Notes under the pieces: model-generated
Databases searched by the model: none
The model's input: the letters and a program-made list of their open reading frames with translations, nothing else
Told to the model about the DNA's origin: nothing
Shown here: piece by piece, positions 1 through 9,637 of the stretch
Position numbering within the stretch: position 1 is the stretch's first letter
How the letters are laid out: every line of letters begins with the position of its first letter
Made by a program: the position numbers and the translations under genes
Assembly (NCBI RefSeq): GCF_036880965.1
Contig: NZ_JBAJMV010000002.1
Span: forward strand, 823,218-887,217
Reading direction: 5' to 3'
Source: JAUASW01 sp036880965
GTDB taxonomy: Bacteria > Pseudomonadota > Gammaproteobacteria > Burkholderiales > Burkholderiaceae_C
Length of the DNA stretch: 64,000 nt

Positions 1-70
1 GGAGCGCGTGCAGCGCGGCATCCATCTCTCGATCAACGGGATTGCGGCGGGGCTGCGGAATACCGGCTGA
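1..70 (+). CDS. ppc: Phosphoenolpyruvate carboxylase, C-terminal end (partial)
   Basis: Only the last 22 codons lie in the window, read in frame 2 and ending at the TGA at 68-70. The peptide ends in SINGIAAGLRNTG, which matches the very conserved C terminus of bacterial PEP carboxylase (…GIAAGMRNTG in E. coli). In this family the terminal Asn-Thr-Gly helps close the active site. The enzyme adds bicarbonate to PEP to make oxaloacetate and so replenishes the TCA cycle. The identification rests on this short tail alone. The next gene is convergent and stops 36 bp away. Confidence 0.8.
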   Translation, partial: ERVQRGIHLSINGIAAGLRNTG

Positions 71-106
71 GGGCGGGCCATTGACGAGGACGCATCCGAT
101 ACGCCT

Positions 107-1414
107 CTACTTCCCGCTGCGCACCGTGCCCAAGTAGATCTTCGGGTTCAGGCCCTGCGCAGCCAGACTCTCGCGCATGGCTGCCAGGTCATCCAGCTGC
201 GCGACGCTGCGCAGCCGTTGACGCAGCGCCGGCTGCAAGGCGCAGGAACCCAGGTTCAGGCTCTCGACCTGTTCGTCGTTCAGGTCCCGGTGCTCGCGCG
301 ACCAGTACTGCAAGGCCTGCACTTCTTCATGCCGCTCCTGCCAGAGGCCCGCCGCAGTTTCCTGATTGCGCGCAATCGACACCGCCACCATCCGGGCGAG
401 CACGGGGCCAAAAGACTGCGAATAGAGGCGCTCGGCGACCCCGGTGCAGGCAGCCTTGGCAGCGGTGGAGCTCGCTTCCCGGCAGCGCTCCACCAGCACG
501 AAATAGCGGGTCTCGTCCAGCGTGTAGATGGCTGCCGTCGCGAGTTGCAAGGCAGCCGCGGACCTGAGCCCCGCAGGAGCGTCCTCGGACATCAGCTGAA
601 GCAAGGTCTGGTAATAGCGTTGCCGATGCGGCTCCTCCTGATTCGATGCCAGCGCCTGGTTCAAGAGCGGCAGCCACTGCCCCTCGGGCGCCGACTCCGG
701 CAACAGGGACAGGCTCCACAGTTGCGCGTCCAGGTTCCAGGGCTCGAGCTGCAGCCAGCGCTGCAGAATCTTTACGCACAGCGAGCTTTCCGACTTGCGA
801 CAGGCTTGCTGCGTCGCCAGGCGCGACCCATAGCCTTCGCTGGCAGCGAGCCCGGATTGCAACAAGCGCTTCGCGCTGGCCAGGCGCTGCTCCGAACTCG
901 CGACCGGCCCACCCTGCAAGAGGTTCGCGGTATCCAGGTTGGCCAAAAGGAAATCTCGCGTCGCGAGCGAAGCCGCGTCGCCACGGGCGGACAACTGCGC
1001 CGCCCAGCTCTGCAGCAGCTCCTCAGCCGATTGAGCCAGCGCTTCCGTGGCGGGCCCGCGAGGGCTTCCTTGCCGCCCCCCTTCGCCATGCGTGCGCAGA
1101 GCCTCGGCAACACGTGGCGGGCCCTGCTCGCACCAGGCGGCATCGTGCTTCGGATCGAGCAGCCAGGCCTTCTCGGCCGCGGCGCTGGCTGCGGCCTGGT
1201 CTGCCTCTGCACCCACTTGCGCGGCCAGGCCCCAGGGATTGATTGCGCTGCTCGCGGCCTCGTTCGCTGAAGATACCGCCGACGAGCCTGAAGACACACT
1301 GCTGACGCCGGGCCACAGACCGCCGGATGGGCGATCAAAGACCAGCAGTGCCAGCAGCCCAGTCGTCAGCAGCAATGCTGCGGCGCCGAGCCACCAGCGG
1401 CGTCGAATCGACAT
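107..1414 (-). CDS. Membrane-anchored six-cysteine protein, paralogue A (unknown function)
   Basis: A protein of 435 aa that I do not recognise. The start at 1414 is chosen because a strong GAAGGAGG ribosome site sits about 8 bases upstream and it gives MSIRRRWW followed by one membrane segment (about 9-26). A Ser/Ala-rich linker follows, then an all-helical domain that is probably periplasmic. Six cysteines lie at 95, 205, 213, 311, 323 and 391. The gene directly upstream encodes a divergent paralogue with the same Cys order and an equivalent LEPxN motif after the third Cys (LEPWNLDAQLW here). It is the last gene of a leftward unit with a LytTR-type kinase and regulator. Three disulfides and a periplasmic location are inference. 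Confidence 0.75.
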   Translation of the reverse strand: MSIRRRWWLGAAALLLTTGLLALLVFDRPSGGLWPGVSSVSSGSSAVSSANEAASSAINPWGLAAQVGAEADQAAASAAAEKAWLLDPKHDAAWCEQGPPRVAEALRTHGEGGRQGSPRGPATEALAQSAEELLQSWAAQLSARGDAASLATRDFLLANLDTANLLQGGPVASSEQRLASAKRLLQSGLAASEGYGSRLATQQACRKSESSLCVKILQRWLQLEPWNLDAQLWSLSLLPESAPEGQWLPLLNQALASNQEEPHRQRYYQTLLQLMSEDAPAGLRSAAALQLATAAIYTLDETRYFVLVERCREASSTAAKAACTGVAERLYSQSFGPVLARMVAVSIARNQETAAGLWQERHEEVQALQYWSREHRDLNDEQVESLNLGSCALQPALRQRLRSVAQLDDLAAMRESLAAQGLNPKIYLGTVRSGK

Positions 1415-1451
1415 CGCAGCGCCCTCCTTCTTGTGGCTTGTCATCTTAGGG

Positions 1452-2639
1452 TCAGCGCCGCATCGCATTGCGTATCGCGGCCCATTCGCCTTGCTCGGCG
1501 CGCTCGGCCATGCGGGTCAGGTCTTGCCTCAGCGAGTTGCAACTGAAGGATTGCATGATGTCCTTGCCCAACAGGGGCAAATGGCCGTCGCGCCACCTTT
1601 GAGCGGCCTTCAAGTCGACATCGGTGACAGCCAAGTCCTCCGCCGCAAGGCCCGTCGACGCGGCCAGCTTGAGGGCCATGTGTTTGTCCGACAGATTGGC
1701 ACCGCCTCGCGACAGATTCCGAGCCAGGCGTCGACACTCCTCGCGGCGTTGACCATCCTCCAGGGCCTTGCCCGAGCAGGCATCCCGCAAGGCCTTGTCA
1801 CCCAGCATTTGCTCCATCGCAGAACCGGAAGGCAAGGCATCGACTTGCACGGCGAGGCCGAAGCGCTCGAATTCGTTCAGGTCACCGGCCATCTGCTGCA
1901 CCTGCAAGCCCATGAGCCCGGTGTGCATCTCGAAGCGAGAAGCCAGTGTCAGCCGACTCCAGGCCGCCGTCGCCGCAGCGTCGTCTTGCCGCTCCCGAGC
2001 CGCGCGCCAGACCGCCAGCCACGCGCGGCCGTTGTCAGGCTCCAGCGCCGCCCAGCCCTGAGCCGTGTAGGGCGAGCAATGAGCCGGATCAGCCGCCCGC
2101 TTGAAATTTGCAAGCCGCGAGCTTTCGTCCTGGCAATGCAGATAGCGCAGGGCATAGGCTCGCGGATCACTGCGCAGCAGCGCCTCGGATGGCGGCACCG
2201 GATCGCTGGCAAGCACCTGGCCGGCCAGTTGTTCCAGCGCCGTGGGACGGGCGCGCAGACGCGCGGCCACCCGCTGCTGCATCTGCTGCGCTTGCGCCAG
2301 AGCGGCTTCCTCGCTCTGGCTGAGGCGCTGGATGAGCGCCTTGAGTTCGCCGACGGAGCTCGGCAGTTGCAAGCTCGGCTGGCCGCACAAGTCCGTCCGG
2401 TCGTCGAGAGGGCTGCCCGCGCTGGCCATATTGGGTCGCAGGGTCGATTGCCCAGTCTGCAGCACAGAGTCGGGCAGCTCAGGTGTATGCGCTAGGGTGG
2501 GCCCCTGCCCCGCTACAGCGTCAGAGGGAACGCTGACGGTCGATTCGCCGCGACCAAGCAGCAGCGACAGCACCACACAGGGCAGCGCAAGCACGGCCAG
2601 CCAGGCCCAAGCCCGTCTCCCCAAACGCCGCAAGCTCAA
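1452..2639 (-). CDS. Membrane-anchored six-cysteine protein, paralogue B (unknown function)
   Basis: A protein of about 395 aa with no recognised family. The likely start is the TTG at 2637-2639, whose bases overlap the TGA stop of the LytTR regulator (TTGA), which suggests translational coupling. A second TTG at 2633 and an upstream ATG at 2702 are possible but less fitting. It has one N-terminal membrane segment (about 11-28), a low-complexity linker, then a helical domain. Beyond the membrane segment the cysteines are at 85, 169, 188, 288, 302 and 367. Spacings of the last four (100, 14, 65) closely match paralogue A (98, 12, 68). The motif LEPDNGRAWL lies 10 residues after Cys188. The tandem arrangement indicates an old duplication. 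Role unknown, probably in the cell envelope. Confidence 0.7.
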   Translation of the reverse strand: MSLRRLGRRAWAWLAVLALPCVVLSLLLGRGESTVSVPSDAVAGQGPTLAHTPELPDSVLQTGQSTLRPNMASAGSPLDDRTDLCGQPSLQLPSSVGELKALIQRLSQSEEAALAQAQQMQQRVAARLRARPTALEQLAGQVLASDPVPPSEALLRSDPRAYALRYLHCQDESSRLANFKRAADPAHCSPYTAQGWAALEPDNGRAWLAVWRAARERQDDAAATAAWSRLTLASRFEMHTGLMGLQVQQMAGDLNEFERFGLAVQVDALPSGSAMEQMLGDKALRDACSGKALEDGQRREECRRLARNLSRGGANLSDKHMALKLAASTGLAAEDLAVTDVDLKAAQRWRDGHLPLLGKDIMQSFSCNSLRQDLTRMAERAEQGEWAAIRNAMRR

Positions 2640-3439
2640 GACCCGCTGGCCGCCAGCGCCTCGCGCACCGCGGCCACCTGGCGGCGCGAGACGGCCAGCC
2701 ATTCATCAACCTGGGCGATCCGCACCGCCCAGCCTTCGGCCGCTTCGCCGCCCTCTTCCTCACCGGGCGCCATGGCATGCTTCTGCAGCTCGCGCACCGC
2801 GGCCTTGGCCACCAGCGCATTGCGATGCACGCGCAGGAAGCGCTCGCCCAGGCGCTGTTCATAGTCCGACAGGCTGCCGTCCATCACCAGGCTCTGCGTG
2901 GCGGTGCGCAGCGTCAGGTACTTCAGTTCGGCCTTCAGGTAGAGCACCTCGCCCAGCGGAACGCGCAGCATCCGGCCGCGGTCGTTGACCACGATGACGC
3001 CGCCCTCCGCAGCCTCAAGCGCCGGGCGAACCTGGACTGCGGCGCGCTCGCTCAGACGCTGGGCCACGCGCGACAGCGCGGCCTGCAGGCGCTCGCGCCG
3101 CACCGGCTTGGTGAGGTAGTCCATCGCGTCGAGTTCGAAGGCACGCAAGGCATGTTCGCCATGAGCGGTCACGAACACGATCGCCGGCATGGGCACGCCT
3201 TGCAAGGCACGGTCCCGCAAGACGTCGGCCAGATGCAGGCCATCGGGCCCAGGCATCTGCACGTCCAGCAGCACCAGGTCGCAGGCATGGTCACGCAGCC
3301 AGTGCTGGGCCTGCGTGGCAGAACCAGCCTCGGCCACCACCTCCGCCCTGGGCTCGGAGCAGGCCTCGACCAGGCCTCTGAGCCGCAAGCGGGCCAGCGG
3401 TTCATCGTCAACGATCAGGACCTTGAGGGCTTCGCTCAT
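2636..3439 (-). CDS. LytTR-family response regulator (AlgR/LytR type)
   Basis: A 267-aa transcriptional regulator. The N-terminal receiver domain (about 6-125) has the acidic pair DDE at 11-13, phosphoacceptor D59 in LLDVQMPGPDG, and the TKP motif. The C-terminal LytTR DNA-binding domain (about 160-260) contains the typical FLRVHRNALV segment. The start MSEALKV was chosen over an upstream in-frame ATG because it gives the canonical receiver N terminus. It lies 10 bp downstream of its kinase and overlaps the start of the six-cysteine gene B. The kinase-regulator pair resembles AlgZ/AlgR. The two downstream genes are plausible targets or accessory sensors, but that is inference. Confidence 0.88.
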   Translation of the reverse strand: MSEALKVLIVDDEPLARLRLRGLVEACSEPRAEVVAEAGSATQAQHWLRDHACDLVLLDVQMPGPDGLHLADVLRDRALQGVPMPAIVFVTAHGEHALRAFELDAMDYLTKPVRRERLQAALSRVAQRLSERAAVQVRPALEAAEGGVIVVNDRGRMLRVPLGEVLYLKAELKYLTLRTATQSLVMDGSLSDYEQRLGERFLRVHRNALVAKAAVRELQKHAMAPGEEEGGEAAEGWAVRIAQVDEWLAVSRRQVAAVREALAASGS

Positions 3440-3449
3440 GTCAGTGCAT

Positions 3450-4532
3450 TCATCGAGGCAGGAGGATGCGTACCGTGAATCTGCCCGGCGCCGTGTCCAG
3501 CTCGAATCGGGCGGCCACATCATGCATCAGGCGCAGGCGCTGGCGCACATTGCGCAGCGCCAGACCGTGACCGGCTGTACGGGCCGGCGCACCAACGCTG
3601 TTGACTACCTTGATCTCGACCTCGGCACCGCGCAGCGCGGTGCTGATCAGCACTTCGCCACCGGTGTCATTGGGTTCCACGCCATGGCGGACAGCATTCT
3701 CGACGAGCGGCTGCAAGAGCAAGGGCGGCAGCTTGGCGCGGCCAGCCGCCGGCTCGAGCTCCCAGCGAACTCGCAGCCTGTCGCCAAAGCGCATCTGCTC
3801 GATGTCGAGGTAGCGGCGCGCCAGCTCAATCTCTTCGGTCAGGTTGACGGCCGCCTGGCTGTCAGCCAGCGCCACGCGAAAAAGCTCGCTCAGGTCTTCC
3901 AGCATCGCCTCGGCCTTGTTGGGCTCGATCTGCACCAGCGCAATGGCGCTGTTCAAGGTGTTGAAAAGGAAGTGCGGGCGGATGCGCGACTGCAGTTCCA
4001 CCAGTTGCGCCAGCGCCGCCGCCGGTCGCTGCGAGCGCTCGCGCAGCTTGAGCCAGGCCAGCAGCATGACCGAGCCGGCCGCGCCTATCAAAGCCAGGCT
4101 GACGAGACGGAAGACGGACACCGGCTCATCGCTGGCCAGGGCGAGGAACTGCCAGCCGGCGAGCGCGCAGCCGGCACCAAGAACACTGAGGCCGGCCCAT
4201 TGCCAGCCTTCGGCGAGCCGGGCCAGCGGCCGCTTGGCTGCGCAGACCAGCAACAGCCACAGGAGCACGGCGGTCAGGCTCACGACCGTTCCGCTGGCCA
4301 GCAGCTCAACCCACTGGGCAAAGTTGCGAGCCGCCAGCGACAGGCCCAGGCCGAGCAGCACCTGCACACCCAGCACCGCGCGCAGCACCAGGCCGACATG
4401 GCAGACATCGAACATGCGCTCGGGATCGAACAGCGGTGCCAGGGTTTCGGGCTCTGGCGCCGTCGGCTCGAAGCCGAGGAGGCTGCTGAGGCCGGTGCTT
4501 TCTGACCATTCGCTGTCACGGGCTTGGCGCAT
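3450..4532 (-). CDS. LytS/AlgZ-type membrane sensor histidine kinase
   Basis: A 360-aa kinase starting at MRQARDSEW. Four or so membrane segments lie between about residues 45 and 165. A His_kinase domain follows with the family signature RPHFLFNTLNS, where His is the phosphorylation site. The ATPase domain has an N-box with LVENAVRHG and a glycine box in GHGLALRNVRQRL. The predicted role is to phosphorylate the LytTR regulator encoded 10 bp downstream. The frame stays open far upstream, but that part is antisense to argH and is not coding. The start codon lies 87 bp from the divergent argH start, so the two genes share a short control region. The signal is unknown. Confidence 0.87.
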   Translation of the reverse strand: MRQARDSEWSESTGLSSLLGFEPTAPEPETLAPLFDPERMFDVCHVGLVLRAVLGVQVLLGLGLSLAARNFAQWVELLASGTVVSLTAVLLWLLLVCAAKRPLARLAEGWQWAGLSVLGAGCALAGWQFLALASDEPVSVFRLVSLALIGAAGSVMLLAWLKLRERSQRPAAALAQLVELQSRIRPHFLFNTLNSAIALVQIEPNKAEAMLEDLSELFRVALADSQAAVNLTEEIELARRYLDIEQMRFGDRLRVRWELEPAAGRAKLPPLLLQPLVENAVRHGVEPNDTGGEVLISTALRGAEVEIKVVNSVGAPARTAGHGLALRNVRQRLRLMHDVAARFELDTAPGRFTVRILLPR

Positions 4533-4619
4533 GAGGCTCCAGTGGTGTCCCTTGAGGGGGTCGATAGAATTGCAAGCTCCTGCATTCTCCATCAGCGCCT
4601 GCCCGCGCTCGCCCTTCCG
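4533..4619. promoter_or_regulatory. Divergent control region, sensor kinase / argH
   Basis: This is the 87 bp between the starts of the kinase (leftward) and argH (rightward). A TAGAAT -10-like hexamer at 4565-4570 precedes argH by about 50 bp. No convincing -35 is visible, so the promoter call is weak. Confidence 0.3.
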
Positions 4620-6019
<1,400 letters not shown>

Positions 6020-6023
<4 letters not shown>

Positions 6024-6490
6024 GCCTCCTGACCTGGAGCGAATCGCTCGTCCTCAATCAGCCGCAGCTCGATCAGACCCATCACGAGATGGTCGACCTG
6101 ATCAACGGCCTCGATGCCGCACTGGCCTCGGGCGCTGATCCTATGCCGGCCTTCCTGGCCCTGCTCGAGCACACCGAGGCGCATTTCGCGCTCGAGGAAG
6201 GCTGGATGGCCGCCACCGGCTTCGAGCCCGAGAACTGCCACAGCAGCCAGCACAAGATGGTCTTGAACGTCTTGCACGAGGTGCGCCGCTATGCGCTGGA
6301 GCTGAACGACCTGGAGCCGATGAAGATCATCGGCGGCGAACTGGCGCAGTGGCTGCCCGCCCACGCCGAGATGATGGACGCGGCCCTGGTCTTCCACATG
6401 AGCCAGGTCGGCTTTGACCCGACGACGGGCAAACTCGCTGTGCCGCAGGCCGAAGCCAGCCACGCGTGCAGTGGTGGCACTTGCGCCTGA
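6020..6490 (+). CDS. Bacteriohemerythrin
   Basis: A 156-aa hemerythrin-like protein with a non-haem di-iron site, expected to bind O2 or sense oxygen in the cytoplasm. The likely ligands are all present: His21/22 in DQTHHEM, His51, His55 and Glu59 in HTEAHFALEE, His74/His78 in HSSQHK, and His115 with Asp120 in PAHAEMMD. The C terminus ends in HACSGGTCA, a Cys-containing tail that is unusual for this family. The gene overlaps the argH stop by 4 bp. Single-domain bacteriohemerythrins often supply oxygen to motility or respiratory proteins, but nothing here fixes the partner. Confidence 0.88.
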
Positions 6491-6523
6491 ATATCGCCTG
6501 ACCATCGCCTGAGCATCGCCTGA
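6484..6523. repeat. Short tandem repeat, 11-bp period (cgcctga core)
   Basis: The heptamer cgcctga occurs four times at an exact 11-bp spacing (6484, 6495, 6506, 6517). The first copy contains the hemerythrin stop codon. Intervening four bases are mostly NNAT. It may have grown by slippage. Confidence 0.7.
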
Positions 6524-6536
6524 TCCGCGACCGCAA

Positions 6537-6559
6537 CTGCTGACAAACCTCGTCAGCAG
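6537..6559. terminator. Hairpin between the hemerythrin gene and dinB
   Basis: A perfect 7-bp inverted repeat, CTGCTGA / TCAGCAG, with a 9-nt loop. It lies 20 bp before the dinB start. There is no T tract, so it could be a weak terminator or an operator for dinB. It does not match the LexA box (CTGT-N8-ACAG). Confidence 0.3.
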
Positions 6560-6579
6560 AGCGGCGCCACAATGCCGCC

Positions 6580-7830
6580 ATGCAAGCTGCACCTTCCCTG
6601 CCCGAGCGCCTGATTGCGCACTTGGACATGGACGCCTTCTATGCCTCGGTGGAGCTCTTGCGCTACCCCGAGCTGAAGGGCCGGGCGGTGGTGATTGGCG
6701 GGCGGCGCGAGCATGCGCCCAGGACGCTTGCTGACGGTACTCGCGAATATTCCCTGCTGCGCGACTACACCGGCCGCGGCGTGGTGACGACATCGACCTA
6801 CGCAGCGCGCGACCTCGGCGTGTTTTCGGCCATGGGCCTGATGAAGGCAGCCTTGCGCGCGCCGGACGCCATCCTCCTGCCCACCGATTTCGATTCCTAC
6901 CGGCACTATTCGCGCCTGTTCAAGGCCGCCGTGGCCGAGATCGCGCCAGTGATCGAGGACCGCGGCATCGATGAAATCTATATCGACCTCACGGACGTGC
7001 CCGGCATCCGCGAGCCCGTGGGCCACGACCCGCTGGGCGGCGCCAAGGCGGTGGCACGCGAGATCAAGAATTCGGTCCTCAAGGCCACGGGGCTGACCTG
7101 CTCCATCGGCATCACGCCCAACAAGCTGCTCTCCAAGATCGCCTCCGAGCTCGAAAAGCCGGACGGCGTCACCGTGCTGACCATGGAAGATCTGGAGACG
7201 CGCATCTGGCCGCTCGCGGTTCGCAAGGTCAACGGCATCGGCCCGAAGGCTGCAGCCAAGCTGGCGGCTTTGGGCGTGGAGACGGTGGGAGACATTGCGG
7301 GCAAGACGCTGCCCTGGCTGGTGGAGAACTTCGGCAAGAGCTATGGCGCCTGGCTGCATGAAGCCTCGCATGGGCGAGACCGGCGGCCGGTCGTCACGTA
7401 CAGCGAGCCCGTATCGATCAGCCGCGAAACCACCTTCGAGCGCGACCTGCATGCCAAGCAGGATCGCGCGCTGCTCGGCCGCATCTTCACGCAGCTGTGC
7501 GAGCAACTGGCAGGCGACCTGTCTCGCAAGGGCTATTTGAGCCGCACCATCGGCATCAAGCTGCGCTTCGAAGGCTTTGTCACCGTGACACGCGACCTGA
7601 CACTGGATCTGCCGATTGCCGATGCCGCCGCGATTCGCCACGCTGCCGGCCTGTGCCTGAAGCGCGTGGATCTCAGCAAGCGGCTGCGCCTGCTGGGCGT
7701 GCGCGCCGGCAATCTCTCTCACCCCGGAGATGCGCTGCGGGGCAGGCCTGCCCGCAAGGCCAAGCCGGCTGCGGCCAGCGAAACGCCGGAAGCCGAATCA
7801 CTGTCGTTGTTCGAGGACCTGCCGCTCTGA
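6580..7830 (+). CDS. dinB: DNA polymerase IV (Y-family)
   Basis: A 416-aa error-prone translesion polymerase. The palm has the first catalytic motif HLDMDAFYASVE (Asp16, Asp18) and the second acidic pair Asp131-Glu132 in RGIDEIYID. The usual Ser before this motif is Gly here. Two helix-hairpin-helix segments (IGITPNKLLSK and VNGIGPKAAAKL) and a little-finger domain follow. The C terminus, SLSLFEDLPL, looks like a beta-clamp binding peptide. It is longer than E. coli Pol IV (351 aa), as is common in Burkholderiales. No LexA-type box is seen upstream. It ends 4 bp from the convergent dusC. Confidence 0.93.
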   Translation: MQAAPSLPERLIAHLDMDAFYASVELLRYPELKGRAVVIGGRREHAPRTLADGTREYSLLRDYTGRGVVTTSTYAARDLGVFSAMGLMKAALRAPDAILLPTDFDSYRHYSRLFKAAVAEIAPVIEDRGIDEIYIDLTDVPGIREPVGHDPLGGAKAVAREIKNSVLKATGLTCSIGITPNKLLSKIASELEKPDGVTVLTMEDLETRIWPLAVRKVNGIGPKAAAKLAALGVETVGDIAGKTLPWLVENFGKSYGAWLHEASHGRDRRPVVTYSEPVSISRETTFERDLHAKQDRALLGRIFTQLCEQLAGDLSRKGYLSRTIGIKLRFEGFVTVTRDLTLDLPIADAAAIRHAAGLCLKRVDLSKRLRLLGVRAGNLSHPGDALRGRPARKAKPAAASETPEAESLSLFEDLPL

Positions 7831-7834
7831 GGCA

Positions 7835-8785
7835 TCACCCGACCGCCCGGCCGGCTGTTGCACGGAAGAACTGTGCCTGCAAGACCTCGGGGTCGTTGAT
7901 GGTCCGCAGGCGCAGGTAGGCCTCCTGCGCTTCCGGATAGCGGCGTCGCAGATAGTGCAGCCACTGCTTGAGCCGGCCACCTTGGTGTTTGTGGCCCACA
8001 TGCTGGCGCACCAGGCCCCAGAACTGTTCGATCAGGGGCATGAGCTGCGCCCAGCTGAGCGGAGCGTGCCCTGGGTTCATGATGGCCAGCGCCAAGCCGG
8101 GGTCAGCCACGATGCCTCTGCCCAGCATCAGGTCGGCACAGCCCGACTCGGCCTGGCATCTCAGCGCATCTTCGACATTCCAGATTTCGCCGTTGGCGAC
8201 CACATTCACGGGCACGGCCTCGCGAACGGCGGCGATGCGGTCCCAATAGGCTGGCGGCTTGTAGCCATCGGCCTTGGTACGGCCGTGGACGACCAGCTCT
8301 TCGGCGCCCGCTTCGACCATGGCCTGCGCGCAATCGAGCGTGCGCGACTGGTCCATATAGCCCAGGCGCATCTTCACAGACAGCGGCATGGCCTCAGGCA
8401 TCGCACGGCGCACGGCACTGACGATCTCGAAGATCAGCTCGGGCTCGTCCAGCAGCACCGCGCCGCCGCGATGACGGTTCACGCACTTGGCCGGGCAGCC
8501 GAAATTGAGGTCGATGCCGGCGGGCTTGAGCTCGGCCAGGCGCGCAGCGTTTTCCGCCATGCAGACCGGGTCGGAACCCAGCAGTTGCGCTCGCACCGGC
8601 ACACCAGCCGGCGTGAGGCCGCCATTCAGCAGCTCGGGCACGATGCGGGTGAAGACCTTCTTGGGCATCAGCATGTCGGTGATGCGGATGAACTCCGACA
8701 CGCAGCGGTCGATGCCGCCAACGCGCGTCAAGGTGTCTCGCAAGGTGTGGTCCAGCAAGCCTTCCATGGGCGCCAGCAAGATCAT
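7835..8785 (-). CDS. dusC: tRNA-dihydrouridine(16) synthase
   Basis: A 316-aa flavoenzyme that reduces uridine 16 of tRNA to dihydrouridine using FMN and NADPH. The TIM-barrel starts with the FMN-binding LLAPMEGLLD. The catalytic cysteine is in NFGCPAKCVNRHRGGA, and VHGRTKADGY is the phosphate-binding loop. The N terminus and the SEFIRITD segment are of the DusC rather than the DusA or DusB type. The ATG overlaps the stop of the metalloprotease gene upstream by 4 bp (ATGA), so the two are likely co-transcribed. Confidence 0.92.
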   Translation of the reverse strand: MILLAPMEGLLDHTLRDTLTRVGGIDRCVSEFIRITDMLMPKKVFTRIVPELLNGGLTPAGVPVRAQLLGSDPVCMAENAARLAELKPAGIDLNFGCPAKCVNRHRGGAVLLDEPELIFEIVSAVRRAMPEAMPLSVKMRLGYMDQSRTLDCAQAMVEAGAEELVVHGRTKADGYKPPAYWDRIAAVREAVPVNVVANGEIWNVEDALRCQAESGCADLMLGRGIVADPGLALAIMNPGHAPLSWAQLMPLIEQFWGLVRQHVGHKHQGGRLKQWLHYLRRRYPEAQEAYLRLRTINDPEVLQAQFFRATAGRAVG

Positions 8786-9318
8786 GTCTTCGCAAGCTCC
8801 AGCGTGATCAGGTAAAGGCGCAGGTCAAATTCCAGCTGCGCGTAGTCCGGCTCCATGTGCTGGCACAGCTGGTAGAAGGCCCTGCTGTGCTCCAGCTCGC
8901 GCAGATGCGCCAGCTCATGCACGACGATCATCTTGAGGAAGTTGGCCGGCGCCTCGCGGAACAGGCTGGCAATGCGGATCTCGCGGCGCATCTTGAGCTT
9001 GCTTCCCTGCACCTTGGGCGCGCGGGTATGCGTGCCCAACGCATGCTGGAGCACGCGCAACTTGGCGTCGTAATGCACCTTGTCCAGCGGCGGCGCATTG
9101 CGCAGATGCCGCTCCTTGAGCGACTGGCAATAGTCGAACAAGGCCTTGTCGCTGCGCACTTCATGCGGCTCACCGTGGCGCCTTGCCAGAGACTCGGCCA
9201 GGCGGCCTTCAGCGATCAGGCCTTGCACCTGCTGGATCAGCGCGGGCGGATAGCCGGCCAGGTATTTCAGCGCAGGGCTGCTGGGGAGAGCGGGAGACAT
9301 GGGTCGAGGAGCGGGCAT
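8782..9318 (-). CDS. YgjP-like (DUF45/M48-type) metallopeptidase domain protein
   Basis: A cytosolic protein of about 178 aa with the zinc motif HELAHLRELEHS (HExxH plus a downstream His) near residues 135-146. This is the hallmark of the YgjP/SprT-like DUF45 family. The substrate is unknown. The start at 9318 (MPAPRPM) was chosen; a second ATG at 9300 would remove six residues. It overlaps dusC at its 3' end. Its start lies only 9 bp from the divergent ferredoxin start, so the two promoters must overlap the neighbouring coding sequences. Confidence 0.82.
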   Translation of the reverse strand: MPAPRPMSPALPSSPALKYLAGYPPALIQQVQGLIAEGRLAESLARRHGEPHEVRSDKALFDYCQSLKERHLRNAPPLDKVHYDAKLRVLQHALGTHTRAPKVQGSKLKMRREIRIASLFREAPANFLKMIVVHELAHLRELEHSRAFYQLCQHMEPDYAQLEFDLRLYLITLELAKT

Positions 9319-9327
9319 GATGGCGGC

Positions 9328-9633
9328 ATGCCGATAGAGACAAAGCCAAAGGACTACGAGGTACGGATTGTCCCGCAGCAGCAGCAATGGCGCTGCGCAG
9401 CTGATCAAACCCTGCTCTTGAGCGCCCTGGCCGCAGGCTGGCGGCTGCCGCACTCCTGCCGCAACGGCACCTGCCGGGCCTGCATGGCGCAGTTGCTCGA
9501 AGGGCAGATCGAGTACCGGATCGAATGGCCGGGCCTCTCGGCCGAGGAGAAGGCCGCAGGGCAGATCCTGCCCTGCGTGGCCTGCCCGCGCAGCGATGTG
9601 GTGATCGAGGCGCCAGCGGCCCGGCCGCTCTGA
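9328..9633 (+). CDS. Small plant-type [2Fe-2S] ferredoxin
   Basis: A 101-aa electron carrier with the [2Fe-2S] pattern C44-x4-C49-x2-C52 (SCRNGTCRAC) and a fourth ligand at or near C83 in ILPCVACP. This is the beta-grasp ferredoxin fold. The start MPIETKPK is the ATG at 9328; the frame is open further left but that stretch is antisense to the metalloprotease gene. No reductase or oxygenase partner is adjacent, so the redox partner is unknown. It ends 4 bp before the convergent serine hydrolase. Confidence 0.88.
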   Translation: MPIETKPKDYEVRIVPQQQQWRCAADQTLLLSALAAGWRLPHSCRNGTCRACMAQLLEGQIEYRIEWPGLSAEEKAAGQILPCVACPRSDVVIEAPAARPL

Positions 9634-9637
9634 GGGC

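Noticed and set aside
6537..6559. LexA box upstream of dinB
   Set aside because: The hairpin arms are CTGCTGA/TCAGCAG; the CTGT-N8-ACAG core is absent.
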